Shown here piece after piece: positions 9,292-19,208 of a stretch of DNA of 64,000 bases. The notes under the pieces are model-generated. The model was not told the origin of the DNA, ran no database searches, and was given only the letters and a program-made list of their open reading frames with translations. A program made the position numbers and the translations under genes. The DNA comes from Mesorhizobium kowhaii (lineage in GTDB: Bacteria; Pseudomonadota; Alphaproteobacteria; Rhizobiales; Rhizobiaceae): positions 186,001-250,000 of the forward strand of contig NZ_MZXV01000076.1 in assembly GCF_003253745.1 (NCBI RefSeq), written 5' to 3'. Numbering within the stretch: the first letter of the stretch is position 1; every line of letters starts with the position of its first letter.

Positions 9292-9310
9292 AAGCTGCCA
9301 GCGCAGACAT

Positions 9311-9334
9311 CTCGGGAGCCCGTCGGCTCCCGAG
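9311..9334. terminator. Hairpin between convergent genes
   Basis: A perfect 10-bp stem (CTCGGGAGCC / GGCTCCCGAG) with a CGTC loop lies between the convergent AKR and LysR genes. It lacks a T run, so it is a weak or factor-assisted terminator or an mRNA end-stabilising hairpin. Confidence 0.7.
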
Positions 9335-9341
9335 AGCCCGC

Positions 9342-10265
9342 TCACCTCAAGTCAGCTCGGGTCAGCCGCACGCTCTCTCCCAGAAAATCGAGAAAGGCCC
9401 GCACCCGCGCCGGCAGATGCCGGCCCTGGCCGACATAGACGGCGTGAGTGGCTTCCTCGTCGCCCGGATTGAAATCCTCAAGCAACCGCACCAGCCGGCC
9501 GGCCGCGATATCGGCTGCCACGTGCCAGTGCGCCAGCCGGGCAATGCCTGCGCCCGCCAGCGCCATCAGCCGCATCGCCTCGCCGTCGCTGACCAGCGTG
9601 TTGCCGGTGATCGGAACCATGATGGGGTTGCCGGCCGCATCGAGGAACGGCCAGCCATCGAGATGCCGCACGAAGCCGAAGCCCATGCGGTTGTGCCTGT
9701 CGAGATCGGCCGGTGTCAGCAGCGTGTCATGCGTGCTGAGGTATGAGGGCGCGGCAACGACGACCACCGGGCTTTGCCCGAGCTTGCGCGCCACCAGCCG
9801 TGATTCGCCGAGCGGGCCGGCACGGATGGCGACATCTGCGCGTTCCGCCATCAGGTCGATGACGCTGTCGGTCAGCACCAGATCGACCGAAATCTCGGGG
9901 TAGCGTTCGAGGAAGCGCGGCAGAAGCGGGATCAGCCGGTGCACCCCGAAGGGAACGTAAGAGTTGACGCGCAGCCGTCCGCGTGGCGCCGCACCTGCCG
10001 CTGCCTCCTGTTCGGCCGCCGCCAGGTCGGCCAGGATGCGCAGGCCGCTGTCGTAGAACGCGGTGCCTTCCGGCGTCAGTTGCAGTTTTCGCGTCGAACG
10101 GCTGACCAGCCGAGCGCCAAGCCGGGCCTCCAGCCGCGCGATCAGCTTGCTGACCGCCGACGGCGTCATGCGCAGTTCGCGCGCCGCCGCCGAAAAGCTG
10201 CCCGCCTCGACGACGCGTACGAACACTTCGATCTCGCCGGAGCGATTGATGTCGGGCCTGGCCAT
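9342..10265 (-). CDS. LysR family transcriptional regulator
   Basis: A 307-residue LysR-type regulator. The N-terminal winged HTH has FVRVVEAGSFSAAARELRMTPSAVSKLIARLE, and the rest is the LysR substrate-binding fold (PLGESRLVARKLG is the usual middle motif). The start at 10265 (MARPDINRSGE) is preferred, because a further 21 upstream codons run into the intergenic operator and look unlike the family. It is divergent from an MFS exporter gene, the usual arrangement for a regulator that controls its neighbour. A T-N11-A palindrome sits directly before its start. The effector is unknown. Confidence 0.92.
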   Translation of the reverse strand: MARPDINRSGEIEVFVRVVEAGSFSAAARELRMTPSAVSKLIARLEARLGARLVSRSTRKLQLTPEGTAFYDSGLRILADLAAAEQEAAAGAAPRGRLRVNSYVPFGVHRLIPLLPRFLERYPEISVDLVLTDSVIDLMAERADVAIRAGPLGESRLVARKLGQSPVVVVAAPSYLSTHDTLLTPADLDRHNRMGFGFVRHLDGWPFLDAAGNPIMVPITGNTLVSDGEAMRLMALAGAGIARLAHWHVAADIAAGRLVRLLEDFNPGDEEATHAVYVGQGRHLPARVRAFLDFLGESVRLTRADLR

Positions 10266-10266
10266 C

Positions 10267-10283
10267 TGTGAATCTATTTCACA
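10267..10283. promoter_or_regulatory. LysR-type operator (T-N11-A palindrome)
   Basis: TGTGAA-N5-TTCACA, with the LysR consensus T-N11-A inside it, directly precedes the LysR start codon in the 119-bp region shared with the divergent MFS gene. It is a candidate autoregulatory and activation site. Confidence 0.5.
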
Positions 10284-10384
10284 GAAAATGTGCCCAAAGC
10301 AAGTCTGGTTCACAATGCATCGCAACACGATCTTTCGGGTCGGGGCGCGGGACGGCGCTCTTCGTCATCGAAGTGGAAATCGCC

Positions 10385-11566
10385 ATGCCTCTTGCTCTCT
10401 ACGCCCTCGCCGCCGGTGCCTTCGGCATTGGCGTCACCGAATTCGTCATCATGGGTCTGCTGCTCGACGTCAGCAAGGATCTCGGCGTCTCGATTTCGGC
10501 CGCCGGCCAGCTCATTTCAGGCTATGCGCTCGGCGTCGTCATCGGCGCGCCCCTGCTGACCATCGCCACCGGCAACTGGCCGCGCAAGACCGTGCTTCTG
10601 GCGCTGATGGCGATCTTCACGCTGGGCAATCTGGCCTGCGCGCTGGCGCCCGACTATTGGACGCTGATGGGCGCCCGCATCATCACCGCCTTTGCCCATG
10701 GCACCTTCTTCGGTGTCGGCTCTGTCGTCGCCACCGGGCTGGTCGCGCCCAACAAGAAGGCCTCGGCGATCGCGCTGATGTTCACCGGCCTGACCATCGC
10801 CAACATCCTCGGCGTGCCCTTCGGCACCTGGCTCGGCCAGGCCTTTGGCTGGCGGGCGACCTTCTGGGCGGTAACCGTGGTTGGCCTGGCGGCCTTCGCC
10901 GTTATCCTGCTTCTGGTGCCACGCAGCCCGACCGCGCCTGAAAAAAGCGACCTGCGCGCCGATCTCGCCGTGCTGCGCCGCACGCCCGTGCTGCTCGGTC
11001 TCGGCACCACCGTGCTCGGCTATGCCGGCGTCTTCGCCGTCTTCACCTACATCGCCCCGTTGCTGACGCAGATCAGCGGCTTTAGCGAAGCGGCCGTGTC
11101 GCCGATCCTGCTCGTCTTCGGCGGCGGTCTCATCGCCGGCAATCTCGCCGGCGGCAAGGTCGCCGATCGCTGGCTGGTGCCGGCTGTGGTGGGCAGTCTC
11201 GTGGTGCTGGCCCTGGTGCTCGCAACCATGACCTTCGCCATCCACAGCCAGGTGATGGCCGTGATCTATGTCGGCCTGCTGGGTGCCGCCGCCTTCGCCA
11301 CCGTGGCGCCGCTGCAGATGTGGGTGCTGGAAAAGGCGCAAGGTGCGGGCCAGAGCCTCGCCTCGTCCTTCAACATCGCCGCCTTCAATCTCGGCAATGC
11401 GGCAGGCGCCTGGCTTGGCGGTGCGGTGATTGCCCATGGCCTTGGCCTCGGTGCGCTCACCTGGGTCGCCGCCCTGCTGCCGCTCGCAGCACTCGCCGTC
11501 GCAGGGCTGGCCTTGCGTCTCGATCGCACCCCTACGATCGGCGAGCCTGTCTCCGTCCGATCGTAA
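10385..11566 (+). CDS. MFS transporter, DHA1 (AraJ/YdhP-like) family
   Basis: A 393-residue inner-membrane carrier with about 12 hydrophobic segments. It opens with the DHA1-type N-terminus ALAAGAFGIGVTEFVIMGLL and has GARIITAFAHGTFFGVG in the fourth-fifth helix area, close to AraJ/YdhP-type drug and sugar exporters. The start at 10385 is chosen because the in-frame codons upstream are hydrophilic, run across the operator region and do not look like transporter. It is divergent from the LysR gene and followed 63 bp later by a second aldo/keto reductase gene, which may belong to the same regulon. Substrate unknown. Confidence 0.88.
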   Translation: MPLALYALAAGAFGIGVTEFVIMGLLLDVSKDLGVSISAAGQLISGYALGVVIGAPLLTIATGNWPRKTVLLALMAIFTLGNLACALAPDYWTLMGARIITAFAHGTFFGVGSVVATGLVAPNKKASAIALMFTGLTIANILGVPFGTWLGQAFGWRATFWAVTVVGLAAFAVILLLVPRSPTAPEKSDLRADLAVLRRTPVLLGLGTTVLGYAGVFAVFTYIAPLLTQISGFSEAAVSPILLVFGGGLIAGNLAGGKVADRWLVPAVVGSLVVLALVLATMTFAIHSQVMAVIYVGLLGAAAFATVAPLQMWVLEKAQGAGQSLASSFNIAAFNLGNAAGAWLGGAVIAHGLGLGALTWVAALLPLAALAVAGLALRLDRTPTIGEPVSVRS

Positions 11567-11629
11567 CGCTCGCCGGGAAAACCGGATCGCTTTTTTGACA
11601 TCCCTTCCACACCATCAGGAGCCAAGAAG

Positions 11630-12664
11630 ATGGACTTTCGACCTCTCGGTGCATCGGGCCTGAAAGTGCCCGCACTCTCATTCGGCGCGGGAACCTTTGG
11701 CGGCTCCGGCCCGCTGTTCGGCGCCTGGGGCAACAGCGACGCCAGGGAAGCGCGGCGGCTGATCGACATCTGCCTCGAAGCCGGCGTCAATTTGTTCGAC
11801 ACCGCCGACGTCTACTCGAACGGCGCGTCGGAAGAAGTGCTTGGCGAAGCCATAAAGGGCCGCCGCGATGCCGTGCTGATCTCGACCAAGACCTCGCTGC
11901 CGATGGGCGACGGCCCGGCCGATTACGGCTCGTCGCGTTCGCGGCTGATCAAATCCGTGGACGATGCGCTGAGGCGCCTCGGCACCGATTACATCGACCT
12001 GCTGCAGCTGCATGCCTTCGATGCCGGCACGCCGATCGAGGAGGTTCTGTCGACGCTGGACGGGCTCGTGCGCGCCGGCAAGCTTCGCTATGTCGGCGTC
12101 TCCAATTTCTCCGGCTGGCAAGTGATGAAGTCGCTGGCGCAAGCCGACAGCCGAGGCTATCCGCGTTATGTCGCGCACCAGGTCTATTATTCGCTGGTCG
12201 GCCGCGATTATGAGTGGGAACTGATGCCGCTTGGCCTTGACCAGGGCGTCGGCGCGCTGGTGTGGAGCCCGCTCGGTTGGGGCCGCCTGACCGGCAAGAT
12301 CCGCCGTGGAGCAAAGCTGCCGGAAAAGAGCCGGCTGCACGACACCGCCAGCTTCGGCCCGCCAGTCGAGGACGAGCATCTCTACCGGGTCATGGATACC
12401 CTTGACGCGGTGGCCGAAGAAACCGGCAAGACCGTGCCGCAGATCGCCATCAACTGGCTGCTGCAGCGCCCGACCGTGTCCTCGGTCATCATCGGCGCCC
12501 GCAACGAGGAACAGCTGCGCCAGAATCTCGGCGCCATCGGCTGGACCTTGATGCCGGAGCAGATCAGGAAACTCGACGCCGCGAGCGAAGTAACCGCGCC
12601 CTACCCCTATTTCCCCTATCGTCGCCAGGAAGGTTTCGCCCGCCTCAACCCGCCGGCGGTCTGA
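11630..12664 (+). CDS. Aldo/keto reductase
   Basis: A 344-residue AKR. The tetrad residues are Asp57 and Tyr62 (LFDTADVY), Lys87 (STKTSL) and the His of LLQLHAFD. The C-terminal IIGARNEEQLRQNLGAIGW binds NADP(H). AGGAG lies at 11619-11623, well placed for the ATG at 11630. It is similar throughout to the AKR at 8242 (VNxFDTADVYS, RYVGVSN, YYS..GRD), so the two are paralogues flanking the LysR/MFS pair. A long hairpin element lies after the stop. Confidence 0.9.
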   Translation: MDFRPLGASGLKVPALSFGAGTFGGSGPLFGAWGNSDAREARRLIDICLEAGVNLFDTADVYSNGASEEVLGEAIKGRRDAVLISTKTSLPMGDGPADYGSSRSRLIKSVDDALRRLGTDYIDLLQLHAFDAGTPIEEVLSTLDGLVRAGKLRYVGVSNFSGWQVMKSLAQADSRGYPRYVAHQVYYSLVGRDYEWELMPLGLDQGVGALVWSPLGWGRLTGKIRRGAKLPEKSRLHDTASFGPPVEDEHLYRVMDTLDAVAEETGKTVPQIAINWLLQRPTVSSVIIGARNEEQLRQNLGAIGWTLMPEQIRKLDAASEVTAPYPYFPYRRQEGFARLNPPAV

Positions 12665-12699
12665 GCGTCGCGACACATCAACCGTTCGGGATCAGGGAG

Positions 12700-12817
12700 A
12701 TTCAGGTCAGGCCGAGTCGAGAATGGTGGCTTCCGAGAACCGGAGCGGAGCGTACTTAAAGTACGTGGGCACCGGAAGCGCAGGAACCCGCCATTCGCAG
12801 GCCGGCCTCACCTGAAT
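12700..12817. repeat. Structured hairpin element, copy A1
   Basis: A nested palindrome between convergent genes. The outer arms are ATTCAGGTCAGGCCG (12700-12714) and CGGCCTCACCTGAAT (12803-12817), one mismatch. The middle arms are 12721-12734 and 12783-12796. The innermost perfect stem is CGTACT/AGTACG (12751-12756, 12760-12765) with loop TAA. The conserved core strings AGAACCGGAGCGGAGC and CACCGGAAGCGCAG are shared with copy A2 at 27763-27904. Confidence 0.85.
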
Positions 12818-12828
12818 ATCGGCACGTC

Positions 12829-13101
12829 CTAATGCAGCACGAACTCGCCGTCGACCTTGCGCCATTCGTTCGGCGCGATCAGCTTCTGGTGCGTGTAAAC
12901 AACCGAATGCAGCGGCCCGTCGAGCCTGGTCTTCCAGAATTCGATGAACCGGATCAGCACCGGAAATTCCGGCGCCAGATCATAATCCTGCCAGATGTAG
13001 CTCTGCAGCAGATGCGGATGGTCGGGAAAGTGATAGAGAATCTTGGCCGTGGTCAGGCCATAGCCCTTGAGCATCAGGTCCATTTCGGAATGGTCGCGCA
13101 T
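12829..13101 (-). CDS. usg: Usg family protein
   Basis: A 90-residue soluble protein of the Usg-like family (PF06233), found in alphaproteobacteria. The stretch GYGLTTAKILYHFPDHPHLL followed by SYIWQDYDLAPEFP and then GPLHSV is the family signature. The family was named from its link with tryptophan biosynthesis genes, as a supposed partner of phosphoribosylanthranilate isomerase, but I know of no established biochemical role. No trp gene is nearby here, so it is an orphan copy. Length is typical. Confidence 0.85.
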   Translation of the reverse strand: MRDHSEMDLMLKGYGLTTAKILYHFPDHPHLLQSYIWQDYDLAPEFPVLIRFIEFWKTRLDGPLHSVVYTHQKLIAPNEWRKVDGEFVLH

Positions 13102-13417
13102 TGCTATCCCCTTGGGCGGTCCTTGGTTGAGTCTCCTTTCCTCCCAACGTCAGAGTGTGCGCGCCGTTGCTTAACTGTCTATTGATTTTTCCTGATCGAA
13201 AACGGGTTTTCCGCGCGAAAACATGCAGTTAGCAGCGGTATCGCCCGAGTGCTGACAGCAGGCGCAAGCCTGTCTGCGGCATCCCGCCGCGCAAACCCAA
13301 CGTCTAATATTGCCGTGACGGCGGAACTGGTAATAATGCCGCCGAATTCGCGGCCGCGTCGCCGCGATCCCGCCGGCGTTTCAAGCCCGCGGATTGGTTT
13401 GGGAGGAAAGTGAAGAA
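13102..13417. other. Intergenic region between usg and acs
   Basis: A 316-bp divergent region without a convincing gene. It must hold the promoters of both neighbours. A few short inverted repeats are visible (for example CAGGC-GCAA-GCCTG at 13260-13273). A purine-rich Shine-Dalgarno (GGGAGGAAAG, 13401-13410) precedes acs. I see no clear riboswitch or operator. Confidence 0.6.
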
Positions 13418-15372
<1,955 letters not shown>

Positions 15373-15373
<1 letters not shown>

Positions 15374-16122
15374 TGCAGGGCGAGGCTTTGTTGGGCACTG
15401 TCAGCGACCTATGGCGCTATCCGGCGAGTTCGCTCGCCGGCGAACGCCTGGACGCGATTTTGGTGGATCAGGAAAGCATCGACGGCGACCGCATGTTCGG
15501 TCTCGTCGATGTTTCCGACAACGAAATCGCGCGGCCGGACCGCGACGTGAAATGGCACAGAGTGCCGCGCATCAAGACCCGTTTGTCGCCAAACCGCGAA
15601 TTGGAGGTTGCCGTTCCGGACGGCGACTGGCTGGCGGCGCCTGGGGCCGAAAGCGATCGCGCCGTTTCGGCCTATCTCGGCTTCGCAGCCTCTATCCGGC
15701 CGTTTCGGAGGGAAAACGCGGCGCCCGGCTATTCCGGACCGTTGACCGCAGAGCGTTACCGCAAGGCCCCGATCCACCTGCTGACTACGGCGTCACTGGC
15801 ACGGCTGAAGGCATTGCACCCCGAAGGCGTCCCCGACCCGCGCCGCTTCCGCCCCAACATCGTCGTCGACATGGCGCCGATCGAAGGATCGTTCCCGGAG
15901 ACGGAATGGATCGGCCGCAAGCTGGCGATCGGCGACCTGCTGCTGACCATCTCCGAGCCATGCCGCCGCTGCGGCTTCACCATCATCGCCCAGGATGGTT
16001 TCGATCACGACCCGGCCATCCTGCGCAATCTGGTTCGTCACAACGCGCACAATCTCGGCGTCTACTGCACGGTCGACCAGCCCGCCCGCGTCGAAATCGG
16101 CGCAGCGATGCGATTCATCTGA
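15373..16122 (+). CDS. MOSC domain-containing protein
   Basis: A 249-residue protein with an N-terminal MOSC beta-barrel domain (VSDLWRYPASSLAGE) and a MOSC domain ending in RVEIGAAM. The conserved cysteine region is SEPCRRCGFT near residue 200, as in the mARC/YcbX-type branch that handles molybdenum cofactor or sulfur carriers. The ATG shares a base with the acs stop, so the gene is probably read from the acs promoter. Its stop codon directly abuts that of the convergent cfa-type gene, with no spacer. No ferredoxin domain is fused. The substrate is unknown. Confidence 0.85.
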
Positions 16123-17391
16123 TCATCGGTAGAGATCAGCCCGCGTCGGCGGCAGGCCGCTCGGGCCGCGTGCCCGTCTGGTGACAACGGTCTGAAAAAT
16201 CTGCGCCGAGGCGCGTTCGAAGGTGATCGAACAGCCGGTGAGATAAAGCAGCCACAGGCGTGCCTTGGCTTCGCCGACCTCGGCGATCGCCTCGTCGAAG
16301 CGGGCGTGCAGACGCTCCGCCCACAGCCTGCAGGTGCAGGCATAGTGCTCGCGCAGGTTCTCGACATCATAGACGAGGAAGCCATGCGCTTCGAAATTGC
16401 CGAGCGTCATGCCGATCGTGTCGAGTTCACCGCCGGGGAAGATGTATTTGATCAGCGCCTTGTATTCCGGTCCCTTGCGCAGGGTTTTCTTGATGTCGCC
16501 CTTGCTGCGCCTGGTAATGGCGTGATGCAGATAGACGCCGCCCGGTTTCAGCAACCGGTGGATGGTGGAGAAATAGGCGGCATGGTTGGCGAGCCCCAGA
16601 TGCTCGAACATGCCGATCGACGATATCTTGTCGAAGCTACCGGAGAGCTCGGCGTAGGATTTTATTTCGATGGTGATCTTGTCCTCCAGCCCTTCGGCGC
16701 GGATGCGTTCGCGGGCAAGGTTGGTCTGTGCCTCTGACAGCGAGACACCGTGGCCGACAACACCATAGTTCTTCACGGCATGGATCAGCATCGCTCCCCA
16801 GCCGCAGCCTATGTCGAGCAGCCGCTCGCCGGGCTTCAGCCGCAGCTTGCGGCAGATATGGTCGAGCTTGTCGATTTGCGCCTGATCGATGCTGTTGGCG
16901 AAATCCTTGAAGTATCCGCAGCTGTAGACCATGCGCTCGTCGAGGAAGAGCTGATAGAAGGCATTCGAGATGTCATAGTGATGCTGGATCGCTTCCTGGC
17001 TCGAACCGCTGACGAAGGGATTGCGCCCCGAAAGATCGGTCCGCGCCGTCATCTGTTTCCTTGAAAACAGCACGGCCGGCAGGTCACGCAGGATCGCCAG
17101 CTTTGGCAATGCCTTGAGTTTCGACCTGAGCTTGCCTTGCGAAGGCAGTGCGTAGAAATCAAACAGCGATCCGTCTTCGACATCGACCGCCTTGGAAATC
17201 CACATCTCGATCAGCGTCGAGAAGTTGGGTCGGCGAACCATCTGCCAGACAATGTCGGGGTCGTTGACGGTGAGCACGGGGCCGGTGGCGGGACCAATCC
17301 GCTCGCCGGTCCAGAGCTTGACAGCAAAGCCCGGCTTCAACGTTTCAACAACCGTTCGAACGATCCGCGCGGCCTTGTCGGTGGCGTCCAT
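16123..17391 (-). CDS. cfa: Cyclopropane-fatty-acyl-phospholipid synthase family protein
   Basis: A 422-residue SAM-dependent methyltransferase of the CFA synthase family, which adds a methylene bridge across unsaturated acyl chains of membrane phospholipids. YDISNAFY (139-146), the SAM site LLDIGCGWGA (191-200), SIGMFEHLG and the C-terminal EDL-type region NLREHYACTCRLW are present. The start at 17391 (MDATDKAAR) follows GGGAGGAAGC; a frame open 30 codons further upstream is less plausible. Rhizobia usually carry more than one CFA-type gene, so this may be cfa1 or cfa2. Its upstream region is shared with the small ORF unit at 17571. Confidence 0.92.
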   Translation of the reverse strand: MDATDKAARIVRTVVETLKPGFAVKLWTGERIGPATGPVLTVNDPDIVWQMVRRPNFSTLIEMWISKAVDVEDGSLFDFYALPSQGKLRSKLKALPKLAILRDLPAVLFSRKQMTARTDLSGRNPFVSGSSQEAIQHHYDISNAFYQLFLDERMVYSCGYFKDFANSIDQAQIDKLDHICRKLRLKPGERLLDIGCGWGAMLIHAVKNYGVVGHGVSLSEAQTNLARERIRAEGLEDKITIEIKSYAELSGSFDKISSIGMFEHLGLANHAAYFSTIHRLLKPGGVYLHHAITRRSKGDIKKTLRKGPEYKALIKYIFPGGELDTIGMTLGNFEAHGFLVYDVENLREHYACTCRLWAERLHARFDEAIAEVGEAKARLWLLYLTGCSITFERASAQIFQTVVTRRARGPSGLPPTRADLYR

Positions 17392-17555
17392 GCTTCCTCC
17401 CAGAAGGCAGAGCGCCAATGTTGTCTGTTTGCCCCCGGACCGCAAGCCGCCCGTCTGGCCAGCCTGTCTGGAAAGACACACATCCGGCTTTTTGACGGAG
17501 CCGCCTTGCCATTTGCCAAATCAGACCCCATCATCTCGGTGTGTTCAACAAATCG

Positions 17556-17568
17556 AAAGGAGGTGATC
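17556..17568 (+). promoter_or_regulatory. Full-length Shine-Dalgarno sequence
   Basis: AAAGGAGGTGATC is the exact complement of the 3' tail of bacterial 16S rRNA (GATCACCTCCTTT). Its GGAGG ends seven bases before the ATG at 17571. No other gene in the window has a match of this length. Confidence 0.85.
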
Positions 17569-17570
17569 CG

Positions 17571-17642
17571 ATGTCGAGTGATTTCGTTTTCCAGAACGTG
17601 GCCTCAGCGGATTGCACTTTCGGGAAGCAGTCTTCCCGTTAA
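17571..17642 (+). CDS. Unannotated 23-residue small ORF
   Basis: The ORF encodes MSSDFVFQNVASADC followed by TFGKQSSR and a TAA. It has one cysteine and no hydrophobic segment, so it looks like a small soluble or leader peptide. Evidence that it is expressed: a 13-base perfect Shine-Dalgarno match at ideal spacing, and a bulged hairpin plus a strong rho-independent terminator within 110 bp downstream on the same strand. It is divergent from the cfa-type gene and convergent with the TadG-like gene. It may be a translated peptide, a ribosome-loading leader on a small RNA, or both. I do not recognise the peptide with certainty. Confidence 0.6.
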   Translation: MSSDFVFQNVASADCTFGKQSSR

Positions 17643-17710
17643 GGCGCGAGATGCGCGGCGGGTGACCTCACAGGTCGCCGCCATTGGCCGCGCCACGGAC
17701 GGAAACACGG

Positions 17711-17750
17711 AAGGCCGCGGCTTCGAAGGAAGCGGCGGCCTTTTCCTTTT
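17711..17750 (+). terminator. Rho-independent terminator of small ORF unit
   Basis: The arms AAGGCCGC (17711-17718) and GCGGCCTT (17735-17742), extended by GCTTC/GAAGC around a GAAG loop, are followed by TTTCCTTTT. Confidence 0.88.
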
Positions 17751-17789
17751 GGACCAAAATCACGCAGAACTGCCCGGCTTCTCAACGAC

Positions 17790-19208
17790 TCATTTGGCGA
17801 CGGTGATCTTCTCGATGTTCCGGACGATGTCGTCGAACGCCTGCTTCAATTCCGCGCCGGTGGCAGCCTCGTAATAGTGTTTCAGAGACGACGTGTCCGC
17901 CGTGGAGCAGTCCTGAAGCACGCTTTTTGCCTGGTCCCGTTCGGTCACCGTCATGGTCGGATCGTTCAAGTCGAAGCCGATCGTGAATATCTCGATACCG
18001 TCGCGCTTCATCTCACCGCAAATGCCTTCGGCATTGCCGCGCGACATCTGGCCCGCATTCTGTGAATTTGGCGCACCGCGCCCGCCGGCGAAGGCTGTGT
18101 TGAACTGGCCGTCGGTCATCAGGATGGCGACCTTGGCGACTTTCCTCTTGTCGAAATTGGCGGGACCCGCACTGAGCCCGGCATTGACGATGGTCGAGCG
18201 CCACGAGGGTGAAAGCATGTAGTAGCCCCACTGCGCAGCGATGCCGCCGGCGGTCACGCCAGCCGCGCTGAAATCGTCGATTGTGTCGAGCAGCTTGTCC
18301 TCGTCGGCCGACAGCGGGATGAGTTCCGGCGTCGGGCAGGTTTTCATGTGATCGTCCCGATTGATTTTGGCCAGGTACTCTTTGCCATTGTTGTCCCACC
18401 GCGATGTGAAAGGCCCGTCGGACGAAGTGTCGGCATAGCCATCCTTGTCCTTGCGTTCGGTGGCACATTTGTCCGGCGCTAGTGTCACCGACACCGAAAC
18501 CGGAGCATCCACAGGTGGCGGCAGATCCGGCCCGCCCTTCGTCTCAACGAAGACGCTGTCAGCAAGACCGCCAGTGTTCACTGCTTCGGCATAGGGAACA
18601 ATCGCCACACGCACACGCGGATTTTTCGGATCGATGTTGTTGTCCAGCAGATCCTTGACAGCCCCAGACGCGGCAACTTTCAGGTCGCCGATCTTGTTGG
18701 TCTTGGCCCATACATTCGGCCCCATCGACCCGGTCACATCGAGCATCATCGCCACTTCGATGGTCTTGTCCGAGTAGAGCGCCGTTGTGGAAGCGGCGAC
18801 GCGTTTCATGTCACCCATGTTGAAAATCGGGAAATACAGGGCGACATCGACATGGGCGTCCGCCCGGACCGTCTTGGCGGTCCTGTTGACAATCAGCCTG
18901 TCCATGACGATCTGGTCGGCCGGCAGGATGCCTGCCTGGCTGTTGGCGTCGAGAAAGGCCTGCACCGATGCGTTGGCATCGGCTTCCCTAGTGACGCCGG
19001 TCGTCAGGTCGCGCGCCGTCGACGTCACAGCGGCGTCGACCACGCCCTGCAGGCTCGATCTGGCATTGTAGAGCTGCGTTACGTTGACGGAAAAGCCAAC
19101 AGCTAGCGCCAAGACCGAGGCGGTAAGGCCGAACAGGACCGCGAAATTTCCACCGCGATGTCTGGCGAAGACGCCAACCGCGTGAACAAGACCCCCGTAA
19201 TTCCGCAT
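17790..19208 (-). CDS. TadE/TadG-like pilus assembly protein with von Willebrand A domain
   Basis: A 472-residue envelope protein. The N-terminus has RHRGGNFAVLFGLTASVLAL, the TadE/TadG class-III signal and membrane segment (residues 16-45), then a Flp-pilus assembly TadG region. A vWA domain starts near residue 150 with the MIDAS motif DVTGS (157-161) and later TDGQFN. Such proteins are secreted through or associated with Tad pili. No other tad/cpa gene lies in this window, so it is an isolated copy. The start at 19208 is chosen because the 35 in-frame codons upstream have no membrane-protein character. It is convergent with the small ORF unit. Confidence 0.85.
   Translation of the reverse strand: MRNYGGLVHAVGVFARHRGGNFAVLFGLTASVLALAVGFSVNVTQLYNARSSLQGVVDAAVTSTARDLTTGVTREADANASVQAFLDANSQAGILPADQIVMDRLIVNRTAKTVRADAHVDVALYFPIFNMGDMKRVAASTTALYSDKTIEVAMMLDVTGSMGPNVWAKTNKIGDLKVAASGAVKDLLDNNIDPKNPRVRVAIVPYAEAVNTGGLADSVFVETKGGPDLPPPVDAPVSVSVTLAPDKCATERKDKDGYADTSSDGPFTSRWDNNGKEYLAKINRDDHMKTCPTPELIPLSADEDKLLDTIDDFSAAGVTAGGIAAQWGYYMLSPSWRSTIVNAGLSAGPANFDKRKVAKVAILMTDGQFNTAFAGGRGAPNSQNAGQMSRGNAEGICGEMKRDGIEIFTIGFDLNDPTMTVTERDQAKSVLQDCSTADTSSLKHYYEAATGAELKQAFDDIVRNIEKITVAK

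Larger units (their letters stand above)
17540..17752 (+). ncRNA. Probable small transcript carrying the 23-codon ORF
   Basis: Approximate limits. After the ORF come GCGC-GAGAT-GCGC (17644-17656), a bulged 11-bp hairpin (17657-17682, arms GGCGGGTGACCT and AGGTCGCCGCC) and a terminator at 17711-17750. The whole downstream part is structured and has no further ORF, as expected of a small mRNA or dual-function sRNA. The 5' end is not defined; no strong promoter is clear. Confidence 0.5.
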
